DNA from: Motiliproteus sp047633175
Lineage (GTDB): Bacteria; Pseudomonadota; Gammaproteobacteria; Pseudomonadales; Balneatricaceae
DNA: 64,000 nucleotides
Direction of reading: 5' to 3'
Assembly (NCBI GenBank): GCA_047633175.1
Contig: JBLIEQ010000021.1
Coordinates: forward strand, 7,228-71,227
Within the stretch, counting starts at the first letter, position 1, and every line of letters begins with the position of its first letter. The position numbers and the translations under genes were made by a program. The notes beneath the pieces were generated by a model. The model did no database searches and was not told where the DNA came from. It saw nothing but the letters and a program-made list of their open reading frames with translations. Of this stretch, positions 15,966-24,067 are shown piece after piece.

Positions 15966-16211
15966 AATCACAAGAGTGTTTACCGTATCTATTGCGAACA
16001 AGCGTTGAGCCTCCGTCACCGTCTCCGTCCCCGTAGACGACTCTCACGGCATAATTCTGAATCGTTAAAGCAACCACTGCGGAACAAAACAAGCTGGTTC
16101 ATTAACTCCATGCATGACCAGCTATCAGCCGGAAGAAGCTATCGTCTGTTCCATGTAATCGAAAATTATCGCCGTGAAGGATTGCGATGGGGCCGTATTT
16201 TCGCTGCCTAG
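15966..16211 (+). pseudogene. IS3-family transposase (OrfB) fragment
   Basis: About 80 residues match the start of the IS3 OrfB integrase core: NHKSVYRIYCEQALSLR, a basic linker, then a W---MHDQLSAGRSYRLFHVIENYRREGL segment equivalent to the WSMDFMHDQL-DGR--R--NVIDD-NREGL region. The catalytic Asp of the W-MDFMHD box reads Asn-Ser, and the frame ends at a stop after GRIFAA. No orfA, no rest of the rve domain and no terminal repeats are seen, so this is a dead remnant, possibly left by the event that brought the HNH gene. Nothing else is recognised in 16212-16361. Confidence 0.75.
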
Positions 16212-16361
16212 GTACTCCCTAAGGGTTTCGATATGAGGGATGCCTGCGACATCTCAATTAATTATCAATGAATATCACTTTTTATCAACAAATCATCAAT
16301 TGTCGAAATTTACTGTGCTGGTAGCATTCTTCTGGACATTAAACACAACGGAGACCTTAAA

Positions 16362-16514
16362 ATGGCCAAGCAAAGCAATCACGAAGCTGATATCAAAAAC
16401 CCCAACAAACACACTCCAGGGACAAATATTACTTACGACAAAAACCAAGGAAACAGAGGGTGGGAAATGAACCCACAGAACCCTAAAAATCAAGGTGAAA
16501 GCGTTAAAAAGTGA
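16362..16514 (+). CDS. Small Asn/Pro/Gly-rich conserved-type protein (50 aa)
   Basis: A 50-aa frame with a clear GGAG ribosome site eight bases before its ATG. The product is hydrophilic and repetitive in character (N-P-N-K, G-T-N, Y-D-K-N-Q-G-N-R-G, N-P-Q-N-P), without Cys or membrane segments. I recall similar short N-K-G-T--TN--YD---GNRG proteins in gammaproteobacteria, but function is unknown. It probably shares a transcript with the HTH gene 52 bases downstream. Confidence 0.55.
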   Translation: MAKQSNHEADIKNPNKHTPGTNITYDKNQGNRGWEMNPQNPKNQGESVKK

Positions 16515-16566
16515 TGTCATGATGGGGCGTATTATCAAAACCGCCCCATCAACAAAGCAGATGATC

Positions 16567-17229
16567 ATGGAAGACGAGAAGAAAAGTAAGAATGCCAAGC
16601 GAAGGCCGTTTAAACAAACAAAGCAGTTAGTCCGAATGGCTTTGAATGATGGCTGGACTCAAAAGAGTATCGCTGCGGCATGCCGGACTCACCAGTCCAT
16701 TGTCAGCGATTGGAACAATGGGGCCAAGTACGGTCATGAAGACCAATTAATGCCGTTATTGGAGCAATATGGGCATAAAATTCGCCGAAACGCATTTCGG
16801 CTCTATTGGAATATCGATCCTGAAACTGGAACCAAATCATATCACCGTGTTGAAGGAACGGTAATCCTATCCGAAGCATTCAGCGAACCAAGACGGCAAC
16901 ACGCTAAACTGATCAAAAAAATCCCGGTAAGAAAACTTGTTGTACACCACCAGGGCAAAGGCCGTTTTCGCGTCGTGGAACAGAGCCGTATACAGTTCAC
17001 GAATACAAATGAAGAATTGGAAAGCAGCCACGAAGATGCCATTTGGGTTTCCACGGTGACCGACCAGTTTGATGAGGCTGGGTTAATTGAATATGTGGAT
17101 CGGTATAAGTTAGACGAACTCCGTGATCAACCTGGTGATGGATCCACTTTGATGTTTTTGATACGAAAGGCTCTACTTATTCATGGCTTCTACGTTGACG
17201 GTGTTGTGGAATATCCGGCAGTTTGGTAG
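16567..17229 (+). CDS. Helix-turn-helix protein of unknown function
   Basis: 220 aa from ATG 16567 (other in-frame starts: GTG 16495, ATG 16519). The N-terminal 60 residues contain a probable HTH: LVRMALNDGWTQKSIAAACR followed by THQSIVSDWNNG as recognition helix. A basic, strand-rich middle (residues 75-135) and an acidic C-terminal half follow, without recognised domains. It may be a regulator of mobile-element origin, given the IS fragment and HNH gene nearby. Not assigned to a family. Confidence 0.6.
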   Translation: MEDEKKSKNAKRRPFKQTKQLVRMALNDGWTQKSIAAACRTHQSIVSDWNNGAKYGHEDQLMPLLEQYGHKIRRNAFRLYWNIDPETGTKSYHRVEGTVILSEAFSEPRRQHAKLIKKIPVRKLVVHHQGKGRFRVVEQSRIQFTNTNEELESSHEDAIWVSTVTDQFDEAGLIEYVDRYKLDELRDQPGDGSTLMFLIRKALLIHGFYVDGVVEYPAVW

Positions 17230-17459
17230 CTTAATCATGCAACCCAAAAGGTCAGCGGGCTCCTTAACGTCCATACACAGCGGGAAACCGCTTATGTTTG
17301 AATCCCTTCGGGGAAGTCCCGTGACCAGCCAGCTCGCTGCCACGGCGCTATCAAGCAACATAAGGTATGCAAAGTTATTGCTCTGTATGGGGATAGGTGA
17401 ACGGGCGACTTATTAGCCGAAACGTGATTTTGTGTTTAGGGAATGGGGTGGGATAAAGT

Positions 17460-17497
17460 CAAGCCGTCGGTACAGACTGACCGCTTGGCTTTTTTTG
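17460..17497 (+). terminator. Intrinsic terminator
   Basis: CAAGCCGTC pairs with GACCGCTTG (one mismatch) and a run of seven T follows. It ends transcription from the HTH gene side. The rest of 17230-17806 shows no convincing gene. Confidence 0.6.
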
Positions 17498-17806
17498 TCC
17501 TCTTCTCCGTTGTTCACTCGGGACTCCTAACTGCGCCCCTATCCATAAATCGGCCAACTCTTTGGGGCCGCGTGGTGCGGGTGCGCCAGCTATCTACTTG
17601 AAAGCGCTTATTGTAGCTATCCTCCCATCCTTTGCGACGGCAGGGCAGACCGCTACACTCTCTCAGACAGCATTCAAGAACAAAACACCTGCTCCCCCCA
17701 CCCCCACCGATCACTACTAGCGTATATTCTAATATAATGAGATCCTGCAGTCCGCTACAAAACCCTGAATTTATATAGTTTTACGCGATGCAACAGGAGA
17801 TCAGCC

Positions 17807-18694
17807 ATGGATACCCAGCCAGCAACGCCAGCCTCCCCTCAGGTTAAGGCCTTCTTTGACGAGTCGACGAACACCTTTAGCTATGTGATCCGTGATCCGC
17901 AGTCGAATAGCTGTGCGATCATCGACTCGGTGCTGGACTTTGACTATGCAAGTGGCCGTACAGAGGTGCGTTCGGCTAACCAGATTATCGATTACATCCG
18001 CGCCGAGCAGCTGCAGGTTGAGTGGATTCTGGAGACTCATGTGCATGCCGACCATCTTTCCGCAGCCGCGTATCTGCAGGCGCAGCTGGGGGGGATGACC
18101 GGCATCGGCGCGCAGATTGTGATGGTCCAGGACAGCTTTGGGGCGGTGTTTAATGCCGGGAGCGAGTTTGCGCGTGACGGCAGTCAGTTTGACCGACTCT
18201 TCGCCGAGGGTGACTCTTTTAGTATCGGCCAACTCCAGGGCGCGGTACTACACACCCCCGGACATACCCCCGCCTGTCTTACCTACGTGATTAGTGACAC
18301 CGCCTTTGTCGGTGATACCTTGTTTATGCCGGATTACGGCACGGCGCGCTGCGATTTTCCGGGCGGTGATGCCGGGACGCTGTATCAGTCCATTCAGAAG
18401 GTGCTTAGCCTTCCCGATAGCACCCGCCTGTTCCTCTGTCATGATTACAGGGCACCCGGCCGGGACGCGGTGATGCATCAGAGTTCGGTTATCGAACAGC
18501 GCCAACAGAATATCCATGTGCATGAGGGGATCAGCGAAGCTGAGTTTGTGCGCATGCGCACCGAACGCGACGCCACCCTGAACATGCCCGCGCTAATGCT
18601 GCCGGCGGTGCAGGTGAATATGCGCGGCGGTGAGATGCCGGCGCCTGAAGAGAACGGCCAGAGCTATCTGAAGATTCCTGTTAATCTGTTTTAA
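17807..18694 (+). CDS. MBL-fold hydrolase, persulfide dioxygenase / Blh type
   Basis: 295-aa metallo-beta-lactamase-fold protein. HVHADH (His78, His80, Asp82, His83), HTPGHTPAC, GDTLF and CHDY supply the metal ligands. The arrangement with GHTPAC--Y and DYGTARCDFPGG matches the ETHE1/Blh group, which oxidises glutathione persulfide to sulfite in sulfide detoxification. It is followed 17 bases later by a DUF442 gene; in several bacteria these two domains are fused as Blh, so the pair supports a sulfur role. Preceded by CAGGAG eight bases before the ATG. Confidence 0.87.
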   Translation: MDTQPATPASPQVKAFFDESTNTFSYVIRDPQSNSCAIIDSVLDFDYASGRTEVRSANQIIDYIRAEQLQVEWILETHVHADHLSAAAYLQAQLGGMTGIGAQIVMVQDSFGAVFNAGSEFARDGSQFDRLFAEGDSFSIGQLQGAVLHTPGHTPACLTYVISDTAFVGDTLFMPDYGTARCDFPGGDAGTLYQSIQKVLSLPDSTRLFLCHDYRAPGRDAVMHQSSVIEQRQQNIHVHEGISEAEFVRMRTERDATLNMPALMLPAVQVNMRGGEMPAPEENGQSYLKIPVNLF

Positions 18695-18711
18695 CTCCCC
18701 TGAGGTGCCCT

Positions 18712-19140
18712 ATGGAAATCAAAGAACTAGAACCCGGATTCAGCATCTGTCATGCCCTCTACCCTGCGGATATGGCCGAGATCAAAGCGCGTGGCTTTCA
18801 GGCGATAATCTGCAATCGCATGCCGGGGGAAGCCGAGGACCATGCCGATGATGCATTACTGTGCCAAGCCGCTGCAGCCTCGGGCTTAGCGTGGCGAGAG
18901 ATCCCCGTGGTACCCGGTGACTATACGGCCGAGGCGATAGCGGCGTTCGGACAGGCGCTGGAGACGCTGCCGACGCCTCTGCTGGCCTTCTGCCGCACCG
19001 GACGCCGTGCCGCCTCCCTGTGGGTGCATAGCCAGGCCCAAAAACCGGGCTGTGATATCGGCGCGCTGCTGCAGGCCGCGCATACGGCGGGGCATGATGT
19101 GTCGGATCAGCATGTGCCGGATCAACAGCTGTCGGATTAA
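18712..19140 (+). CDS. DUF442 / TIGR01244-type sulfurtransferase-phosphatase
   Basis: 142-aa protein with a dual-specificity-phosphatase-like fold. The active-site loop is CRTGRRA with Cys94, and ICNRMPGE near residue 35 is the usual N-terminal motif. It corresponds to the N-terminal domain of Blh fusions and is in an operon with the persulfide dioxygenase-like gene. The 3' end is built from short repeats (GTCGGATCA/CAGCTGTCGGAT units, about 19098-19158), and the stop TAA at 19138 arose within one unit where its neighbour reads CAA, so the C-terminus is probably variable. Confidence 0.85.
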   Translation: MEIKELEPGFSICHALYPADMAEIKARGFQAIICNRMPGEAEDHADDALLCQAAAASGLAWREIPVVPGDYTAEAIAAFGQALETLPTPLLAFCRTGRRAASLWVHSQAQKPGCDIGALLQAAHTAGHDVSDQHVPDQQLSD

Positions 19141-19465
19141 CAGCTGTCGGATCAACATGGCAGCTTGGCTAAACGCTAATCCTACACGAAGGCGACCACC
19201 CGACTGCTCTGGAATACGGGTATCGATCGCCATCTGGCCGAGGTGAGAGGCCCGGTCATGGACAGACTCTGCGCCGTCGATTTTCCGCAGCCTTTAAATG
19301 GCAGGGGCTTTATGAGTAGCGATGAGGCGTGTCCTCCCCCTGAAACAAGACGCTGAGCCTGCGGTAGCTGAGCTGTTGCGTATGCCGCGAAAAGACGCCT
19401 ACTATTCGCACTCTGAGGCGATATGAAAAGACCTTGACCCTAAGATGTGACCCTGGAGCATACCG
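19141..19465 (+). other. Intergenic region with possible decayed reading frame
   Basis: After the short repeats, two protein-like stretches in different frames (around 19165-19350 and 19340-19425) suggest a frameshifted remnant. I cannot name a family, and no start, stop or ribosome site supports a working gene. Confidence 0.3.
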
Positions 19466-20407
19466 ATGAATACCCGCACGCCTTTGGATTCGATGGCAGT
19501 TAGTCTGATGGTTTTCTTTTGCTTATGCCTGGGTCTGCAGCAGATTGCGCTGAAAGTGGCGGCGCCCAATATAGCCCCCGTACTGCAGTTGGCGCTGCGC
19601 TCGGGGATCAGTGCCGGACTGGTAGCACTCTATATGTACCTGCGCGGCGAACGGCTGACCCTTGCCGATGGCAATTGGAAACTGGGGCTGATGGTTGGCG
19701 TGCTGTTTACCCTGGAGTATCTGTTTCTGGGTCAAGCACTGGAATACACCTCGGCCTCTCATACGGTGGTGTTTCTCTATACCTCGCCCATCTTCGCAGC
19801 CTTTATTCTCCATTTTCTCGTCGAGAGCGAGAAAATGGCACCACTGCAATGGCTTGGTATCGCTCTGGCCTTCCTGGGAATCGTCTTAGCCTTTTTGGGT
19901 CCTCAGAGCGGTGCAATCCTAGCGTCCACCTCCCTGCTCGGCGATGGTCTGGCATTACTGGCGGGTGCAGCTTGGGGGCTGGCGACCGTATTGATCCGGA
20001 CCTCCCGCCTGGCGAGAGTTTCGCCCAAAGAGACCCTGCTCTACCAGCTTATAACGGCATTTGTCTTGCTGAGCCTCAGTGCCGCAGCACTCGATCAGTT
20101 AACGTTTAACGTGACTCCGGTTGCCGTGGCGAGTCTGGCCTTTCAGTCGGTCATCGTTTCCTTTGTCGCGTTCTTGATCTGGTTCTGGTTGTTACGCCAC
20201 TATCCGGCTTCACAGGTAGGGGTCTTATCCTTAATGACCCCGTTGTTCGGCGTTGCGCTGGGAGGCTGGTTACTCAGTGAGTCGATTGAGCCGGCTTTTC
20301 TGAATGGCGCGTTGATGGTCATCGTCGGCATTATATTGGTGAGTGGTCATGCATGGCTTACACACATGCTGTACGCCTGGCGCAAGGCGAGGCCGAGAAA
20401 GAGTTAA
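19466..20407 (+). CDS. DMT-superfamily (EamA) transporter
   Basis: 313-aa membrane protein with ten predicted helices arranged as two EamA repeats (about residues 10-145 and 160-300). Typical features are the short positively charged N-terminus, the YTSPIF-A motif in the first repeat and LLR-YPASQVGVLSLMTPLFGV in the second. Members export amino acids or other metabolites; substrate is unknown. ATG 19466 follows GGAG ten bases upstream. It stands alone between the sulfur genes and the phasin gene. Confidence 0.88.
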   Translation: MNTRTPLDSMAVSLMVFFCLCLGLQQIALKVAAPNIAPVLQLALRSGISAGLVALYMYLRGERLTLADGNWKLGLMVGVLFTLEYLFLGQALEYTSASHTVVFLYTSPIFAAFILHFLVESEKMAPLQWLGIALAFLGIVLAFLGPQSGAILASTSLLGDGLALLAGAAWGLATVLIRTSRLARVSPKETLLYQLITAFVLLSLSAAALDQLTFNVTPVAVASLAFQSVIVSFVAFLIWFWLLRHYPASQVGVLSLMTPLFGVALGGWLLSESIEPAFLNGALMVIVGIILVSGHAWLTHMLYAWRKARPRKS

Positions 20408-20469
20408 CGTCGACCGCTAAACGGCCAGCCTGATGCGATATGGAAAGACCTGCCCCCCCTTCTCTCACT

Positions 20470-20486
20470 CAGGCAGGCTCCCACAA
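20470..20486 (+). repeat. REP-like fragment (second family)
   Basis: CAGGCAGGCTCCCACAA is identical to 63532-63548, where it forms one arm of a perfect inverted repeat. It resembles Pseudomonas-type REP sequences. Here only one arm is kept. Confidence 0.5.
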
Positions 20487-20513
20487 GGGGGTTTAAAGAA
20501 CATGAAAGAAAGT

Positions 20514-20528
20514 TGTTGCACTGCAACA
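20514..20528 (+). promoter_or_regulatory. PhaR-like palindromic operator of the phasin gene
   Basis: TGTTGCACTGCAACA is a perfect 15-bp palindrome about 50 bases before the phasin ATG. PHA regulators of the PhaR family bind TGC-centred palindromes of this type (TTGC-N-GCAA/CTGC-N-GCAG), so repression that is relieved when PHA accumulates is likely (inference). Confidence 0.55.
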
Positions 20529-20580
20529 TAGATAGGGATACTATTCCTTCGTCAACTACTTTTAAACAGGGGTACATAAT

Positions 20581-20937
20581 ATGTTCAAGACACTTCCTAC
20601 GACTGACTTCTCAGCTTTTGGCGCACCTGTTCAGAAGCTTATTGAGCTGAACACCGCAACCATGAAGAAGGCGTTCGAGCTCCAGAAGTCTGCTTTTGAG
20701 AAACAAATTGCTCAGTCACAGGCTGATTTCAAAGCGGTTTCAGAAATCAAAGACGCTGAGGCACTAACTTCTTATGTGACCGTTAAGTCTGAAGAAGCTA
20801 AGGCCAGCCTTGAAACACTGAAAACTGATGCTCAGGTTGCTGCTGAAAGCGCCAAAGCATACTTTGCTGAAGTTCAGGCTATCATGACTGAAGGCACGGA
20901 AGCGGTTACCAAAGCAGCGACATCTAAAGCTAAGTAG
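20581..20937 (+). CDS. Phasin family protein
   Basis: 118-aa amphipathic helical protein without signal peptide, rich in Ala, Lys and Glu. The opening F----P---L-ELN--T--KAFELQK and the following coiled-coil heptads match granule-associated phasins, which coat polyhydroxyalkanoate inclusions and control their size. No PHA synthase gene lies nearby in this window. A strong terminator follows at 21011. Between them, short TTAAGCTAAC repeats occur (20963-20998). Confidence 0.88.
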   Translation: MFKTLPTTDFSAFGAPVQKLIELNTATMKKAFELQKSAFEKQIAQSQADFKAVSEIKDAEALTSYVTVKSEEAKASLETLKTDAQVAAESAKAYFAEVQAIMTEGTEAVTKAATSKAK

Positions 20938-21010
20938 CTAACAATGCTGTAACTAAAGCTACACTTAAGCTAACTTAAGCTAACTTAAGCTTAAGTTAAT
21001 TGTAAGAAAA

Positions 21011-21043
21011 GGCTCCCACCAGCGATGGTGGGGGCCTTTTTTT
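21011..21043 (+). terminator. Terminator of the phasin gene
   Basis: GGCTCCCACC and GGTGGGGGCC form a 10-bp stem with one G-T pair and an AGCGAT loop, followed by seven T. Confidence 0.85.
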
Positions 21044-21181
21044 GTGCCCGTAGAATAGCGGTGCCCGATCACGTCAACAGGGATATCCGCCACCTGGGAG
21101 GCTGTCCCGGTGGCGCTCCAGGCAACCTCCTCCCGAGTGAAACAATCATTGGTTGATACCTGACCTGATAATGGCTGTTAA

Positions 21182-21209
21182 GCATTGCAATAGTGCTATG
21201 CTGCAATGC
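21182..21209 (+). promoter_or_regulatory. Inverted repeat upstream of the DUF2760-Hsp70 operon
   Basis: GCATTGCA and TGCAATGC are perfect inverted arms with 12 bases between. It could be a regulator site or a hairpin. Further on (21249-21300) the motif TCTGTTGTTCAAT is repeated. No gene is seen in 21044-21413. Confidence 0.4.
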
Positions 21210-21413
21210 AAAATGAACATTGACGATTAACGGCAGCACAGGGCTGTTTGATCTGTTGTTCAATATGTTGCTACATCTGTTGTTCAATCTGTTGTTAAAC
21301 TTGCTGGCTGCCGACGCTACGGCATCCGTCACCTGAGGTCCTGCTCGCGGGGTTTACACGCCAGTGACGCAGAGTTCAGCAGACTCCGGGTCCACAAAGG
21401 AAGATATACCACG

Positions 21414-21980
21414 ATGCCTATTGAATTTAGTTTGCTCCCCGTTACTTTTGATTCGCTGCACCTGACGCTGCTTATCCTGGCTCTGGCGCTGTTGGTGGCG
21501 CTGATCAAAAAGCCTGCTGCTATCAAGTCCGCCGAGACCGATGAGCAGCCAGCAACCCCTGCCCCTGTACCTAAGGTCGCGGCCTCCGTACTCAAAAAGG
21601 CCATCCCCGACTCCGCTCTGCAGCTGCTGTCGCTGTTGCAGCAGGAAGCGCGCTTTCTGGACTTCGTTCACGAAGACCTCAGCAGCTATTCGGACGCCGA
21701 TATAGGGGCCGCCGCCCGAGTGGTACATACGGGCAGTGCCAAGACCATCGCCAGCTACTTCTCCCTTGCACCGATTCGCACCGAACCGGAGGAATCCGAG
21801 CTGACCCTGGAGCCTGGCTTCGATGCGTCCGGCGTGCGCCTGACCGGTAATGTTGTGGGTACGGCGCCCTTCACCGGCACGCTGGTACATCGCGGCTGGA
21901 GAGTCACCGAGGTGCGTTTGCCGCAGCTGGCCAAGGGCCATGACGTTCACATCCTGGCACCGGCAGAGGTCGAGTTATGA
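21414..21980 (+). CDS. DUF2760 domain protein
   Basis: 188 aa. A membrane-spanning segment (about residues 15-31, LTLLILALALLVALI) is followed by a Pro/Ala linker and a soluble DUF2760 domain (about 55-188), seen in its QLLSLLQ-E-RFLDF--EDLSSYSDADIGAAAR-VH start and GTLVHRGWRVTEV-LP end. Function is unknown, but the family regularly precedes divergent Hsp70 genes, as here, and its stop overlaps the next start by four bases. It may anchor or serve as client or cofactor of those chaperones. Confidence 0.85.
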   Translation: MPIEFSLLPVTFDSLHLTLLILALALLVALIKKPAAIKSAETDEQPATPAPVPKVAASVLKKAIPDSALQLLSLLQQEARFLDFVHEDLSSYSDADIGAAARVVHTGSAKTIASYFSLAPIRTEPEESELTLEPGFDASGVRLTGNVVGTAPFTGTLVHRGWRVTEVRLPQLAKGHDVHILAPAEVEL

Positions 21981-23806
21981 GCACTTCAGTGCAATCCGCG
22001 CGCTATGCGGTCGGTATAGACCTGGGCACCACCCACTGTGTGCTCTGTTATGTCGAACTCGGCGATGAGACGGGCATGCCCCCCGAGATTGTGGCCATCC
22101 CCCAGCTGACCCAGCCCGGGGCTATAGAGGCGCTGAACCAACTGCCCTCCTTTATCTATCAGCCCCATGATCAGGAGCTTAACGCCGCTGACCTGGCACT
22201 GCCCTGGTGCGAGAATCCGCCCTCTCTGGTGGGTGCGCTGGCCCGCAACCTGGGCAGTAAGACGCCGCTGCGCCTGGTCTCCAGTGCGAAGAGCTGGCTC
22301 TGTAATGCGGGTATCGATCGCCATGATGCCTTTCTGCCGCTCAACAGCCCGGAGGAGGTCGAAAAACTCTCGCCGCTGGCCGCCTCGACCGCGTTTCTGG
22401 AGCACCTGCGCGACAGCTGGGATCACAGTTTTCCCGAGACTCCCCTCACCGATCAGGAGGTGATACTCACCGTACCGGCCTCTTTCGATCCGGGGGCGCG
22501 CGAGTTGACCGCAGACGCGGCCAGGGCCGCAGGCATCCAACATCTGACCCTGCTCGAAGAGCCACAGGCGGCGGTCTATAGCTGGCTGCAAACCTGCGGT
22601 GACGACTGGCGGGCGCAGGTGAGCGTCGGCGATATCATCCTGGTGGTGGATGTGGGTGGCGGCACCACGGACCTGTCGCTGATCGCGGTCAGCGAGAGCG
22701 ACGGCAACCTGGTGCTGGACAGGATCGCCGTCGGCGAGCATATCCTGCTCGGTGGCGACAATATGGATCTGGCCCTGGCCTATCGCCTAAAAGCCAAACT
22801 GGCCGAAGAGGGCAAGCGCCTCCAGCCCTGGCAGATACTGGGGATCACCCATGGCTGCCGTGAAGCCAAGGAGCGGTTGCTGGCCGATCCAACTCTGGAG
22901 GCGGTACCCGTTGTGGTGCCCAGCCGGGGCTCCAAGCTGATCGGCGGCACCCTGAGCACCGAGCTGACCCGCGATGAGGTGACTCAGACGCTGATCGAGG
23001 GGTTCTTCCCGCTGGTCGAGGTTTCCGAACATCCAGCGCAACAGACCCGGGGGGCGCTCAATCAGCTTGGCCTGCCCTATGCCAAGGATCCTGCTGTCTC
23101 TCGTCATCTGGCGGCGTTCCTGAGCCGCCAGCAGGGCGCTGCCGACGAACTCCTGGGAGAGACCCAGGGGGACTTTATTCAGCCCTCCGCCATCCTGTTA
23201 AACGGCGGAGTGTTTAAGGCACCGCAACTGACCGAGCGCACCCTGACGCTGATCAACCAGTGGCTGGGCGCTGCCGGCGGCACTGACGCCCGCCTGCTGA
23301 AGGGACTGGATCTGGATCTGGCCGTCGCCCGCGGCGCCGCTTATTACGGTCAGGTGCGTCAGGGCCAGGGGGTACGTATTCGCGGCGGCACTGCCAGCGC
23401 CTATTACATCGGCATAGAAAGTTCCATGCCGGCGATTCCGGGCATAGAAGCCCCGCTCGAAGCGCTCTGTATCGCACCCTTCGGCATGGAGGAGGGTTCC
23501 GAGATCACCCTCCAGGACCGTGAGTTCGGGCTGGTGGTGGGCGAACCGGTGCGTTTTAATTTCTTCGGTTCGACCACCCGACGTGATGACGAGGCCGGCC
23601 TGCAATTGGATTATTGGGAGCCGGAAGAACTCGAAGCGCTGCCGGTGATCCAGGCCAACCTGACCCCCGAAGGCCGCAAACCAGGTGATCTGGTGCCGGT
23701 GCGTCTGGTCAGCCGCATCACGGAGATCGGCACTCTGTGTCTGGAGGCCGTGACCCTGGATGGCAACCAGCGCTGGCAGGTGGAGTTTGATGTCCGTAAG
23801 GCGTAG
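21977..23806 (+). CDS. Divergent Hsp70 family protein (609 aa)
   Basis: Actin-like ATPase of the Hsp70 superfamily. Nucleotide-binding motifs are clear: AVGIDLGTTHCVLCYV (phosphate 1, residues about 11-26), LEEPQAAVYSW, VVDVGGGTTDLSLI (phosphate 2) and LLGGDNMDLALA. An insertion-rich middle and a beta-rich C-terminal part (about 480-609) replace the usual DnaK substrate domain and lid; EEVD-like ends are absent. Translation is coupled to DUF2760 by a four-base overlap. The role is unknown, presumably chaperone-like. The stop lies at the edge of a REP element. Confidence 0.88.
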   Translation: MSTSVQSARYAVGIDLGTTHCVLCYVELGDETGMPPEIVAIPQLTQPGAIEALNQLPSFIYQPHDQELNAADLALPWCENPPSLVGALARNLGSKTPLRLVSSAKSWLCNAGIDRHDAFLPLNSPEEVEKLSPLAASTAFLEHLRDSWDHSFPETPLTDQEVILTVPASFDPGARELTADAARAAGIQHLTLLEEPQAAVYSWLQTCGDDWRAQVSVGDIILVVDVGGGTTDLSLIAVSESDGNLVLDRIAVGEHILLGGDNMDLALAYRLKAKLAEEGKRLQPWQILGITHGCREAKERLLADPTLEAVPVVVPSRGSKLIGGTLSTELTRDEVTQTLIEGFFPLVEVSEHPAQQTRGALNQLGLPYAKDPAVSRHLAAFLSRQQGAADELLGETQGDFIQPSAILLNGGVFKAPQLTERTLTLINQWLGAAGGTDARLLKGLDLDLAVARGAAYYGQVRQGQGVRIRGGTASAYYIGIESSMPAIPGIEAPLEALCIAPFGMEEGSEITLQDREFGLVVGEPVRFNFFGSTTRRDDEAGLQLDYWEPEELEALPVIQANLTPEGRKPGDLVPVRLVSRITEIGTLCLEAVTLDGNQRWQVEFDVRKA

Positions 23807-23986
23807 TCATCGTCGGACGACTCTCTACCCACAAAAGGCAGCACCCCTGTAGGTCGGACTTTAGTCCGACAAGGTTAACAAGGAGCGATGGTGGTCAGGC
23901 TAAAGCCTAACCTACAAAAAGCACACCTTTGTGGGTCGGACGATGGGTGTGCCCTGCTAGTATTGTCGGACTAAAGTCCGACCTAC
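23807..23986 (+). repeat. REP/BIME cluster between the Hsp70 genes
   Basis: Three related units: a partial one at 23807-23845, a complete pair at 23849-23915 and another at 23931-23986. Core hairpins are GTCGGACTTTAGTCCGAC and GTCAGGCTAAAGCCTAAC, with outer GTAGGT/ACCTAC arms in opposite orientation. Same family as copies near 27.0, 34.1, 42.0 and 63.3-63.6 kb. Confidence 0.85.
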
Positions 23987-24067
23987 GAGTCTGACCTGCG
24001 AATCTGACTTTCTAGCCACAAAAAGCCGACCTACAAAAGAACTGATCCTCTGCGGTAGAATGCCCCC

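Noticed and set aside
15894..16211. Intact 105-aa gene upstream of the small protein
   Set aside because: Only the part from 15966 is protein-like and it matches a piece of an IS3 transposase; treated as a pseudogene.
17183..17416. 77-aa ORF after the HTH gene
   Set aside because: Overlaps the HTH gene end in another frame and has no ribosome site or recognisable composition.
21069..21332. Minus-strand ORF before DUF2760
   Set aside because: Built from short TTGTTCAAT-type repeats (Asn-rich translation); no support for coding.
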